Of a stretch of DNA of 64,000 nt, positions 36,703 through 48,840 are shown in pieces. This DNA is from Erinaceus europaeus (lineage: Eukaryota > Chordata > Mammalia > Eulipotyphla > Erinaceidae). Under the pieces are notes generated by a model that was given only the letters and a program-made list of their open reading frames with translations, searched no databases and was not told the DNA's origin. Each line of letters starts with the position of its first letter. The stretch's first letter is position 1. The translations under genes and the position numbers were made by a program. The stretch is from assembly GCF_950295315.1 (NCBI RefSeq), contig NW_026647188.1, forward strand, positions 1,178,001-1,242,000. The letters are read 5' to 3'.

Positions 36703-38785
36703 ACATGTAGAGGTCTGAAAATATTTTTTAGCTAGAGACATGAACAGCTCTGGATTAGGGAAGTAATGCTGATACACCTGGCCCTTCTGAGCCACAGTCA
36801 TGAGAGACATCTCACAGAGCCATTTGTATACCTCTTATCACTCTACACTTCTCTCTCAGCACAAACTACCACTGCCAAATCATCTACTTCCCTCTTGCTA
36901 TTGTTGTCCACCAAATCCTATACCAAAACTGTAAATCAATGAAGAAATAGACATAGTGCAGTTCCCTGCACACAGGACAGTCTGACGCTTGGCCAGCGAG
37001 ATGCAATACGCCAGCCTGCATCATGGCTGGAGCATCACTAAGACTACTTCCAAATTGGAGAGGCAAGGGCAGTTTTGGAGAGTGGGCTGCAGGCCAAGTG
37101 TTGCTTCTCAGAGTGGGCTAAGACCTACATGTTTTAAGTGTAACCTTTCCTCACAAACATAAAATAGCACTATCACTGTCATTCGGTCTGTCTGACTGTC
37201 TCTACATGCCTTCTTCACTAGGCCCTTATTGGTAGTCATGCATCGTGATCTCGGACTTCCTGGTGTTGAAATTTTCCTTTCTATGCCCTTTGGATTATTT
37301 AGTCTCCTGCATATGACATAGTACATTGGGGAACTGAGGAGACAGCGATCCTACTGCAGGTAACAGGCATATGTCCATCTGCATCTGCAGTTGTCCAGGC
37401 CCTCTGTGCTTGACTCACATTCTCCAGGGCCCTGAGGCTGACACTCAGCCTAAATGCAGCCCTCCTCAATTTCCAGCACCGCATCGTTGTCCTTATTCCA
37501 TGTGAACCCAGGTCAAGAGAAGTGAAACTCTATCCCCCTGGCACACACATTGTGCTTTCCCTCTATTAAGCCGAATGTAAAGGATCTGTGGTACTGATGG
37601 CCACACCAGTGTCCAGATTTTCCACGCAAAACGGAAGCTTCCAGGGATCTGAAAGAGGGTGTTTTGATGGCTGTGAAATGTCTTTTCCAAGTGCCTCATG
37701 GGGTTTTCAAATCCTTTTGAAACCTGAAGTTCTTTCTTGAATCTAGGGAATATTCTCACCTCTGGCCAGAAGGGCCACCCAACTAGGAGCACAGCTATCC
37801 TGGGGTCAGGAGGTCTGCCTCTGTTAGCTCCTGGAGGGATTCCTGAGTATGTCCTTAGGGCCCAAGTAGTAACAGCTGTTTCCAATTGCCTGTATTAGCA
37901 GCAGCCAGGCACTCAGGTGAGGGGCGGGGCTGTGATCTCCACTGGAAGCTCCTAATTCAGCCAATGGAGGCATCCATTTTCCTTTTGTCTCTCCATAACA
38001 AGGGCCCGGGGAGTTTGTGCTTCCTGCAAGAAGAGCGACTTTGTATGTGACACTCATGCATGCCTACTTCTGGGAATCTCTCTGAGTGTGATGTCTGGAC
38101 ACCAGGACACCATGATCAGGGATTGTGAGGCCACAGGAGCAATTGACTTAGCCGGACCCAAAGTGTAGGTGTAAGGGGATGGGTTCATCCACTATTGTTT
38201 GGTCAAACACAGTTCACTTCTATGTTGAAACACAGCTCTTTCTGGGTTCATTCTGGGCTTGTAATCTGCTGCCATGAGCAGTGGACTGAGAGTCTGGAGA
38301 TTGAGTAGGCAGCCAAACATGACTGGACAGGCTCCTGCCCTTGAATTCTGAGGGGTACCCCAGCTTACCCTGTTGGCAGTTTTTGGATGATAGTGAGGCA
38401 TGAGATTGAATCGGGAACTCAGGAGAGGGAGACATGAGAGTCCCTTTGCATGTGCATTCTTCTTAGCCAGAATCTGGGCTAGCTGGCTTGCCCTGACCAG
38501 CTAGGTTCTCTGTACATAAGTTGCAGGTGAGGCTGGCTACCTTCCAAACCATGCTCTGAAACTACTATAGGTAAGCACTGAGCACATACAGACACAGACA
38601 GACAGATGACAGACAGACACACACACACACACATTACTGTTAGGTCTGGTAGTACAGCATATGGTGAAGGCTGGGGCTGTCTGGTGTCTGTGGGCATGAG
38701 AGCTGCTGCCTTACAATCTCTACAAGCCAGCTTTGAACCTGTAATCAATGAAAACAGTGTAGAAGGTTTTTGAATTCTCATATCT
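36700..38785 (-). repeat. M module, copy M10, inverted
   Basis: The inverted M body runs from the (TA)n position to the M start, with a (CA)n tract at 38,620-38,632. The terminal 0.3 kb beyond (TA)n is missing because of the junction at 36,632. There is also a small deletion near 37,165, where about 0.1 kb present in other copies is lost. Confidence 0.8.
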
Positions 38786-39260
38786 TTCCAGCCAAAGTGG
38801 CTGTTTGGCCGGCCTTCCAGAGGCTGCCCAATGAGCATGCTGCAGGGCCTTCTGGGCGGCGCTCAAGGTTCCTGTCCAATCACTGATTAGGGGCCTTGAC
38901 ACTACTTTGCGTGTCCTAGCACACTGGCCAATGATATTGAAGGCAGGGTTTCTGGGGATGGCCTAGGCCTCTGCCATATTAGAGCATGGCTGGTGCCCTG
39001 TCTGTGGGCCTTGTGAAGTAATCCCCGCAATCAGAGCTCAGAGCTGGCCTTAAAATGTTGGGCGTGATTCCAGGAAGTGCGAAGCAGGGTTCACCTAGGG
39101 CCCTGCCTTGCAGAAGCTGTCCAGTGTGCATGTGTATAACTCCTTTGTGTCTGTGCCTCTGTGGATGTGTGCATGTGTGTAACTGTGAGAGTGTGTATTT
39201 GTGTGTGTTTGTGTGTATGTGTGAGGGAGGGAGAGAGAGAAAACAACAGAATCACTGTGG
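38786..39260 (+). promoter_or_regulatory. P module, copy 5
   Basis: On the plus strand it has CCCAATGAGC, TCCAATCACTG and GGCCAATGAT boxes spaced about 50 bp apart, then CCTTAAAATG near 39,050 and the TG-rich leader (39,180-39,225). It sits upstream of inverted M11. Confidence 0.5.
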
Positions 39261-39668
39261 CAAGGTGATTTTGTTCAAAACACTAGGCAGATTCTGATTT
39301 ACAGCTCTATATTGACACCATTGTAGCTCTCCTTGGCCATTGGTCACTTTTCTTATTTTCAGATGTAAAGACACTGAAGAGGGAGAGGTTTTTGCCCTGA
39401 GGCTTGCACTGGGAACTAGCAGCAGCCCTGTGTGTTTTGCCAGACTAGGAAACTTGTGGTGCCTGTCCATGTGGCGAGTGTCCTGGAGAAGGTCCTTCTT
39501 GTACCTTTTTAGCTATGTCCCGTTGGAGCTGCATATAGCTAATGATTTGGAGATTTTACTCCTTTGGACAATTCTTTTCCTGATGCACAGTTTCTCTCCA
39601 GGTTTTAGCAATCAACTGTCTGAAAGTCATTTCGCATCCATTGTAGAAAATGACTACATCAGTGTCTT

Positions 39669-39745
<77 letters not shown>

Positions 39746-41925
39746 CATGTAGAGGTCTGAAAATACATTTTAACTAGAGACCTGCACAACTCTGGATTAG
39801 GGTAGTAATGTGGATACACCTGGCCCTTCTGAGCTAGATTCATGAGAGACATCTTACAGAGCCATTTGTTTACCTCTTGTCACTCTACAAATCTCTCTCA
39901 GCACAAACTACAGCTGCCAAATCATCTACTTCACTCTTGCTCTTTTTGTCCACCGAGTCCTATCCCAAAACTGTAAGTCAAAGAAGAAATAGATATAGTT
40001 CAGTTCCATGCACAGAGGACAGGCTGAGGCTAGACCGGGGAGATGAAATATGCCAGCATGCGTTTGGCTGGAGCATCACTAAAACTACTTCCAATTTGGA
40101 GAGGCAAGGGCAGTTTTGGAGAGTGGGCTGTAGGCCAAGTGTTGCTTCTCAGAGTGGCCAAAGTCCTAGATGTTCTAAGTGTAACCTTTCCTCACAAACA
40201 TAAAATAGCAATGCCACTTGTAAGAAGTATGCATGGGAATGGAGTGTCTGTCTTCAGTACTCTGGCACTGATCAACACAGGGCCAGAATTTGTCCTTTTC
40301 AGTCACTGTCATTCTGTCTCTCTGACTTTCTCTGTGTGCCTTCTTCCCTGGATCCTTCGTGGAAGTCAGTGCATTCACTGTGAACTCAGTCTTCCTGGTG
40401 TTGAAATTTTCCTTTCTTTGCCCTTTGGATTATTTTGTCTCCTGCATGTGGCGTAGTACAGAGGAGAACTGAGGAGACAGCATTCCTGCTGCAGGTAACA
40501 GGCATATGTCTATCTCCAGCTGTAGCTGTCCAGGCCCTCTGTGCTTGACTCCCATTCTCATGGGCCCTGTGGCTAACACTCAGCCTAAATGCAGCTCTCC
40601 TCAATTTCCTGCACCACATCCTTGTCCTTATTCCATGAGAGCCAAGGTCAAGAGAAGTGAAACTCTACCACCCTGGGACACACACTGTGCTTTCCCTATA
40701 TTGGGCCAAATGTAATGGATATGTGGTACTGATAGCCACACTAGTGTCCAGATTTTCCACGCAAAACGGAAGCTTCCAGGGTTCTGATAGAGGGTGTTTT
40801 GATGACTGTGAAATGTCTTTTCCAAGTGCCTCTTGGGCTTTCAAATCCTTTTGAAACCTAAGTTCCTTCTTGTATCTAGGGAATATTCTCACCTCTGGCC
40901 AGAATGGCTGCCCAACTAGGAGCACAGCTATCCCGGGGTCAGGAGGTCTGCCAGCCTGCTAGCTCCTGGAGGGATTCCTGAGTATGTCCTCAGGCCCCAA
41001 GTGGAAACAGTTGTTTCCAATTGCCTTTATTAGCAGCACCAGGCCATCAGGTGAGGGGCGGGGCTGTGATCTCCACTGGAAACTCCTAATTCAGCCAATG
41101 GAGGCATCCATCTTCCTTTTGTCTCTCCATAGCAAGGGCCCGGGGAGTTTGTGCTTCCTGCAAGCATAGCGGCATTGTATGGGACACTCATGCTTGCCTA
41201 CCTCTGGGAATCTCTCTGAGTGTGATGTGTGGACACCAGGACACCATGATCAGGGATTGTGAGGCCACAAGAGCAATTGCCTTAGCGGGACCCTAAGGAT
41301 AGGTGTAAGGGAACATGTGCATCCAATATTGTTTGGTCAAACACAGTTTCCATCTATGTTGAAACACTGCTCTTTCTGGGTTAATTCTGGGCTTGTAATC
41401 CTGTGCCGTGAGCAGTGGACTGAGATTCTGGAGGCTGAGTAGGCAGCCAAACTTGACTGGACAGGCTCCTGTCCTTGAAATCTGAGGGGTGCCCCAATTA
41501 CATTTTTGGCAGTGTTTGGATGATAGTGAGGCATAAGATTGAATCGGGAACTCATGAGAGGGAGACATGAGAGTCCCTTTACAGGTGCATTCTTGCTTGG
41601 CCAGAATCTGGCCTAGCTGGCTTGCCCTGACCAGCTAGGTTCTCTGTATGTAAGTTGCAGGTGAGGCTGGCTACCTTCCCACCCATGCTCTGAGACTACT
41701 ATAGGTGAGCTCTGAGCACACACAGACACAGACACAGACAGACACACACACACACACAGACACACACATTACTGTCAGGTCTGGTAGTACAGCATATGGT
41801 GAAGGCTGGGGCTGTCTGGGGTCTGTGGGCATGAGAGCTGCTGCCTTACAATCTCTGCAAGCCAGCTTTGAACCTGTCATCAATGAACACAATGTAGAAG
41901 GTTTTTCAATTCTGGTCTCTTTCCA
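39261..41925 (-). repeat. M module, copy M11, inverted, complete
   Basis: A full-length inverted M with (TC)n(TA)n at 39,671-39,743 and a (CA)n tract near 41,719-41,767. On the plus strand it carries the CTTTTCTTATTTTCAG acceptor-like word (about 39,346-39,361) and the donor-like TTGCAG/GTGAGG at 41,660/41,661. Confidence 0.8.
39671..39743. repeat. (TC)n(TA)n compound microsatellite of M11
   Basis: About 16 TC dinucleotides, then about 20 TA dinucleotides. Confidence 0.95.
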
Positions 41926-42740
41926 ACTCATCTATTCCTCTTCTTGCCTTCTCTGTCTCTAACTCTCACATGCTCTCACATACTCTGTCTTCTCTCATTA
42001 ATATTTTACTTATATACGTATTTTAATGACGGGTACAAATATACAAAGAGAGTTACCAGAGCACTGCTGAGCTCTGGCTTGTTGTGTTGGCGATTTCACC
42101 TAGGCTACTGGAGCCTCAGTTTGTAAGTCTTTCTGACACAGCCATATTCTGTCTCCTCATTTCCATGCCATTATCACTCAGATTTTATATTAAAGATATA
42201 CATACATATATAAATATATATATATTTATATATATGTCATTTTTAGAATTGTTGATATATGTATTTGACCTTAATTCAGAAATACCACATTTATAACAGC
42301 CTCGTTTTTCAGAAATAATTGGCCATATAGTTGGAGAAGCAGTAAATTCTAATATAAATAATAGAACCTTCTAGTAGCATTTCTAATCGTGTTTCAATCA
42401 GCATCCTTATTGTACTTATCATAGCCCAGAACTTCCATTCTTTTTCTAGTGTAAGCCACAATACCTACGTGTTTGTTTTCTTTTTCTGGAAATCTTAATT
42501 TCCGTGGATCCTGAAGTGTTAAGGAATTTTTGAAGCAGGTCTTCTTGTGGTTTTTGTTTTCATTTTTTTTTATTTTTTAAAGTCCTCCTAGATCATCCCC
42601 ATTTATTTGCGTATTTATTTATTTGGTCAGGTATCACATGGCAGGTCATTTCTTCTGCTTGATAGATTTTCTCTTATAATTGAAGGGAACATTTGACGCA
42701 CAATACATTTCCTGGGGGAAATACTACACACATATGGTGA
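41926..42740 (-). repeat. AB repeat, inverted
   Basis: The A segment and AB body follow M11 directly. About 50 bp around the CCCTCTGTTTCTCAGCAGATG block is missing near 42,537. Confidence 0.75.
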
Positions 42741-43153
42741 AGGCTTGGGTTGTCTGGGGTCTGTGGGCATTAGAGTTGCTGCCTTTCAATCTCTACAACC
42801 CAGGTTTGAACCTGTCATGAATGAACACAGTCTAGGGGTGTTTGTCTAATGGTCTATTTCCAACTCTTCTATTTCTCTTCTCGCCATCTCTGTCTCTGAC
42901 TCTCACAGGCTCTCACTCACTCTGTCTGCACTCAGTAATATTTTACTTATATCCTTATTTTATTGACAGGCCCAGATATACAAAGAGAGTTGCAGGAGCA
43001 CTGCTGAGCTCTGGCTTGTTTTATTGGTGATTTCACCTATGCTACTAGAGCCTCAGCTTTGTACGTCTCTCTGACACAAGCCATATTCTGTCTCTCATAT
43101 CCATGGCAGTATGTCTCAGAATTTATAAAAAAGATACAAATCCTTATACATAT

Positions 43154-43221
<68 letters not shown>

Positions 43222-43241
43222 CTGTCATTTTTGGAATTGTC
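42741..43241 (-). repeat. AB repeat, inverted, truncated
   Basis: The A part of another AB unit, including an exon-like block (42,970-43,060). It ends in a long (CA)n(TA)n tract and stops near 43,241, where mid-M sequence begins. Confidence 0.7.
43156..43221. repeat. (CA)n(TA)n microsatellite
   Basis: About 25 CA dinucleotides and 7 TA dinucleotides, replacing the TA-rich tract seen here in other AB copies. Confidence 0.95.
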
Positions 43242-44442
43242 AACTCCCATTCTCCAGGGCCCTGAGGCTGACACGCAGCCTAAATGCAGCCTCCTCAATT
43301 TCCTGCACCGCATCCTTGTCCTTATTCCATGAGAGCCCAGGTCAAGAGAAGTGAAACTCTATCCCACTGGCACACACATTGTGCTTTCCCTCTATTGGGC
43401 CGAATGTAAAGGATCTGTGGTACTGATGGCCACACCAGTGTCCAGATTTTCCAAGCAAAACGGAGGCTTCCAGGGTTCTGAAAGAGGGTGTTTTGATGGC
43501 TGTGTTAAGTCTTTTCCAAGTGCCACATGGGGTTTCAAATAATTTTGAAACCAGAAGTTCTTTCTTGTATCTAGGGAATATTCTCACCTCTGGCCAGAAT
43601 GCCCTCCCAACTAGGAGCACAGCTATCCAGTGGTCAGGAGGTCTGCCAGCCTGCTAGCTCCTGGAGGGATTAATGAGTATGCCCCCAGGTCCCAAGTGTT
43701 AACAGGTGTTTCCAATTGCCTTTATTAGCATCAGCCAGGCCCTCAGGTGAGGGGCGGGACTGTGATGTCCACTGGAAACTCCTAATTCAGCCAATGGAGG
43801 CATCCATCTTCCTTTTGTCTCTCCATAGCAAGGGCCCGGGGAGATTGTGCTTCCTGCAAGCACAGCGACTTTGTATGGGACACTCATGGATGCCTAATTC
43901 TGGGAATCTCTCTGAGTGTGATGTGTGTACACCAGGACACCATGTTCAGGGATTGTGAGGCCACAGGAGCAATTGCCATAGCCAGACACAAAGGGGAGGT
44001 GTAAGGGGCCGGATTCATCCACTATTGTTTGGTCAAACACAGTCCCCATCTATGTTGGAACTCTTTCTGGGTTCTTTATGTGCTTGTAATCTGCTGCCCT
44101 GAGCAGTGGACTGAGAGCTTGGAGGCTGAGTATGCAACCAAACGTGACTGGAACGGGTCCTGCCCCTGAATTCTGAGGGGTGCTCCAGCTTCCCCCATTG
44201 GCAGTGTTTGGATGATAGTGAGGCATGAGATCAAATGGGGAACTCAGGAGAGCAAGACATGAGATTCCCTTTGTATATGCATTCTTGCTGAGCCAGTATC
44301 TGTGCTAGCTGGCTTTCCCTAACCAGCTAGGTTCTCTGTACATAAGTTGCAGGTGAGGCTGGCTACCTTGCCACCCATGCTCTGAGACTACTACATGTCA
44401 GTTCTGAGCACACACAGACACACACTGACAGACAGACACACA

Positions 44443-44483
<41 letters not shown>

Positions 44484-44670
44484 TACTGTCAGGTCTGGTA
44501 GTAGAGCATATGGTGAAGTGTGGGGCTGTCTGGGGTCTGTGGGCATGAAAGCTGCTGCCTTACAATCTCTAAAGCCAGGTTTAAACCTGTCATCAATTAA
44601 CACTGTGTAGGAGGTTTTTGGATTCTGGTCTCTTTCCAACTCATCAATTTCTCTTCTCGCCTTCTCTGTA
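43242..44670 (-). repeat. M module, copy M12, inverted, right part only
   Basis: It starts inside M at ACTCCCATTCTCCAGGGCCC and runs to the M start, with a long (CA)n tract at 44,435-44,482. A short stretch of A segment follows (CTCATCAATTTCTCTTCTCG). Confidence 0.75.
44435..44482. repeat. (CA)n microsatellite of M12
   Basis: About 22 CA dinucleotides with a single TA interruption. It corresponds to the (TG)n position of forward M copies. Confidence 0.9.
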
Positions 44671-44815
44671 CAGCATATGGTGAAGGCTGGGGCTTTCTGG
44701 GGTCTGTGGGCATGAGAGCTGCTGCCCTACAATCTCTGCAAGCCAGGTTTAAACCTGTCATCAATGAACACAATTTAGGAGGTTTTTGAATTCTGGTCTC
44801 TTTCCAACTCATCTA
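44671..44815 (-). repeat. Local duplication of the M/AB hinge
   Basis: The 140-bp block from TACAGCATATGGTGAAGG to TTTCCAACTCATC is repeated directly after the same block at 44,505-44,650. The join is at GTA near 44,669. Confidence 0.75.
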
Positions 44816-47645
44816 TTTCTCTTCTCACCTTCTCTGTCTCTAACTCTCACATGCTCTCACACACTCTGGCTTCACTCATTAATATTTTACTTATATACTT
44901 ATTTTACTGACAAGCCCAGATATACAAAGAGAGTTACCAGAGCACTGCTGAGCTCTGGCTTGTTGTGTTGGCGATTTCACCTAGGCTACTGGAGCCTCAG
45001 TTTGTAAGTCTTTCTGACACAAGCCATATTCTGTCTCCTCATTTCCATGCCAGTATCACTCAGAGATTACATTAAAGATATACATACATATATAAATATA
45101 TACATATATATTTATATATCTGTCATTTTTAGAATTGTTGACATGTGTATTAGACATTAATTCAGAAATACCACATTTATAACAGCCTAGTTTTTCATAG
45201 ATATTTGGCCATATAGTTGGAGCAGCATTCAATACAAATATAAATAATAGAACCTTCTAGTAGCATTTCTAATCGTGTTTCTATCAGCATCCTTATTGTA
45301 ATTATCATAGCTCAGAACTTCCCTTCTTTTTGTAGTGTGAGCCTCAATACGTATGTGTTTGTTTTGTTTTTCTGGAAATCTTAATTTCCCTGGATCCTGA
45401 AGTGTTAGGGAATTTTTGAAGCATCCCTCTGTTTCTCAACAGATGGTTTCTATGTTTCTGCTGTAATCAGGTCTTCTTGTGGTTTTTGTTTTTATTTTTT
45501 AAATTTTTTCCAGTCCTCCTAGATCATCCCTATTTATTTGCATATTTATTTATTTGGTCAGGTATCACATGACAGGTCATTTCTTCTGCTTGATAGATTT
45601 TCTCTTATAATTGAAGGGAACTTTTGACGCACAATACATTTCCTGGGGAAAATACTACACACATATGGTGAAGGCATGGGTTGTCTGGGGTCTGTGGGCA
45701 TTAGAGCTGCTGCCTTACAATCTCTACAATCCAGGTTTTAACCTGTCATGAATGAACACAGTCTAGGGGGGGTTTGACTTCTGGTCTATTTCCAACTCTT
45801 CTATTTCTCTTCTTGCCACCTCTGTCTCTGACTCTCACAGGCTCTCACTCACTCTGTCTGCACTCAGTAATATTTTACTTATATTCTTATTTTATTGACA
45901 GGCCCGGATATACAAAGAGAGTCTCCAGAGCACTGCTGAGCTCTGGCTCGTTTTGCTGGTGATTTCACCTAGGCTACTGGAGCCTCAGCTTTGTAATTCT
46001 CTCTGACACAAGCCATATTCTGTCTCCTCATATCCATGGCAGTATGTCTCAGACTTTATAGTAAAGATATAAATCCATATACATATATATACACATATAT
46101 AAATATACATATATATCTGTCATTTTTGGAATTGTCAACCTATGCAATTGATCTTAATCAGAATTGACACATTTATAACAGCTTCCTTTTTCATGAATAA
46201 TTGGCCACATAGTTGGAGCAGGATTCAATACAATTATAAATAATAAAACCTTCCAGTAGCATTTCTAATAGCATTTCTATCAGCATCCTTATTGTAATTA
46301 TTATAGTATAGAACTTGCCTTCTTTCTCTAGTGTAAGCTTCAATACATATGAGTTTCTTTTCAATCTCCTGAAATCTTAATTTCCCTGGACTCTGAAGTG
46401 TCTCAAAATTTTTAAAGCAGCCCTCTGTTTCTCAGCAGATGGTTTCTATGTTTCTGCTCTAATCAGGTCTTCTTGTGCTTTTTGTATTTATTTTTCATTT
46501 TTGTCAAATCCTCCTAGATCGTCCAAATTTATTTGCATATTTATTGATTTATTTACTCCTATATTACATGAGGGGTCATTTCTTCTGCTTGATAGATTTT
46601 TCTCTTATAATTGAAGGGAAGCTTACACTCACAATACATTTCCTGTGGTAAATACTACGCACATATGGTTAAGGCTGGGGTTGTCTGCAATCTGTGGACA
46701 TGAGACTGCTGCCTCACAATCTCTACAACCCAGGATTGAACCTGTCATGTATGAACACAGTGTGGGAGGTTTTGGACTGCTGGTCTCTTTCCAAGTCTTC
46801 TATTTCTCTTCTTGCCTTCTCTGTCTCTGACTCTCACAGGCTCTCACTCACTCTGTCTGCACTCATTAATATTTTACTTATATATTATTTTACTGACATG
46901 CCCAGATATACAAAGAAAGTCACCAGGGCACTGCTGAGCTCTGGCTTGTTTTGTTGGCGATTTCACCTAGGTTTCTGGAGCCTCAGCTTTGTAAGTCTCT
47001 CTGGCACAAGCCATACTCTGTCTCCTCATTTCCATGCCAGTATCCCTCATAGTTGATAATAAAGATACACATACATATATGTACATATATATACATATAT
47101 ATATTAGTTATTTTTAGAATTGTTGACCTTTATATTTGATATTAACGCAGAATTACCGCATTTATAACAGCCTTCTTATTCATAAATAATTGGTCACATA
47201 GTTGGAGCATGATTCACTACAATTTTAAATTAGAAACCTTCCAGGACCATTTCCAATAGACTTTCTATCAGTATCCTTATTGTACTTATCATAGCACAGA
47301 ACTTGCCTCCATTTTCTAGTGTAAGCTTCAATACCTATGCGTTTCTTTTCATTCTCCAGAATTCTAAATTTTCCTGGACCCTGAAGTGTCAGGGAATATT
47401 TGAAGCAGCCCTCTGTTTCTCACCAGAAGTTTTCTACATTTCTGCTGTAATCAGGTCTTCCTGTGGTCTTTGTTTTTATTTTTTTCAAATCCTCCTAGAT
47501 CATCGCCAATTATTTGCATATTTATTTATTTATTTATTCCAATATCACATGAGGGGTGATTTCTTCTGCCTGATAGACTTTCTCTTATAATTGAAGGGAA
47601 CTTTGGACACACAATATATTTCCTTTTGCAGATACTACACACTAC
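44816..47645 (-). repeat. Tandem array of three inverted AB repeats
   Basis: AB units follow one another with a period of about 0.98-1.0 kb. The GCCCAGATATAC word lies at 44,915, 45,902 and about 46,900. The units differ by scattered substitutions, and each has a TATACATATATA-type tract after AATAAAGATA. Confidence 0.75.
44915..45003 (+). other. Exon-like block of AB (89 bp)
   Basis: TTACTGACAAG precedes it and GTAAGTCTTTC follows. Like its relatives it is open in more than one frame, so coding cannot be claimed. Confidence 0.3.
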
Positions 47646-48046
47646 TAAAACTACTAATGCACTGTTTTTGACAGTGACATCCAATGCACAATGGATTAGT
47701 ATTGCATGGTTCTAGATAATGCTCACTATTTAACCTACAATGTTTCTAACCTCCCAAATATTTATTCTGTTCTTTCTTGGGAATGAATGGTTTACAGTAA
47801 ACAGTTACATGTAATAGTGGGCAAGGGGGTAATTGTTCTCACTTTCCCTGTATTTATGTACATCACTTGTAACTTTCTTATTGAGGAGAAGGAAACAGAC
47901 ATAAATTGATAGAGCAGGGCCCAAGCAGGAAGAGAGACAGAGAGACAGCTGCAGCTATGATTTGCCACTAGCCCAGCTTTTCCCTAGTTGGGTAAGTGGT
48001 GACCAGGGGCTCAAAATGGGGTCCAGGGCTTCCACATAGATCTCTG
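47646..48046 (-). repeat. C module, inverted copy, joined to an M fragment
   Basis: The C-M junction (TCTCTGGCATTCTTGCTTAG on plus) is the same as at 7,277/7,278 in the forward half and at 56,292. Confidence 0.7.
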
Positions 48047-48452
48047 GCATTCTTGCTTAGCCAGAATCTGGACGAGATGGCTTGCCCTGACCAGCAAGGT
48101 TCTCTGTACACAAGTTTCAGGTGAGGCTGGCTACCTTGACACCCATGCTCCGAGACTACTACAGGTGAGCTCTGAACACACACAGACACACAGAGAGGAA
48201 GAGACCGACACACACACACACATTACTGTCAGGTCTGGTAGTATTGCATATGCTGAAAGCTGGGGCTGTCTGGGGTCTGTGGGCATGAGAGCTGCTGCCT
48301 TACAATCTCTACAAGCCTGGTTTGAACCTGTCATCAATGAACACAGTGTATGAGGTTTTTGAATTCTGGTCTCTTTCCAACTCAACTATTTCTCTTCTTG
48401 CCTTCTCTGTCCCTAACTCTCACATGCTCTCACAAACTCTGTCTTCACTCAT
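48047..48452 (-). repeat. M start plus A fragment, inverted
   Basis: The first 0.33 kb of M with a (CA)n tract, and about 70 bp of A segment. It ends at CTTCACTCATG near 48,452, where P sequence begins abruptly. Confidence 0.7.
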
Positions 48453-48840
48453 GGTACTCAAAGCTGGGGGCCTATCACTGACTAGGGGACCTGACCATCC
48501 TGGGCGTGTCCAAGCACACTGGCCAATGAGATTGCTGGCAGGGGATTTGGGCGTGGCCTATGCCTCTGGCCAATCAGAGCCTGGCTGGCGACCTGTGGGC
48601 GGGCCTTCTGAAGTAAGCCCGCCAATGGGAGCTCAGAGCTGGCCTCAAAAGGCTGGGCATGCTTCCAGGAAGTTCTAAGCAGGGTTCATCCCAGGGCCCT
48701 GCCTTGCAGAAGCTGTCCAGTGTGCATGTGTATAACTCCGCTGGTGCGTGTGCCTCTGTGGAGGTGTGCCTGTGTGTGACAGTGAGAATGTGAGTTTGTG
48801 TGTATGTGTGTGAGGGGGGGAGAGACAGAGAGAACAACAG
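48453..48840 (+). promoter_or_regulatory. P module, copy 6, with best-preserved downstream CCAAT boxes
   Basis: On the plus strand CCAAT boxes lie at 48,523-48,527, 48,570-48,574 and 48,622-48,626, each preceded by GGGCGTG or GGGCGGG. CTCAAAAGG follows near 48,645. The second and third of these boxes are mutated in other P copies, so this copy reveals the full repeat pattern. It leads into inverted M14. Confidence 0.5.
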
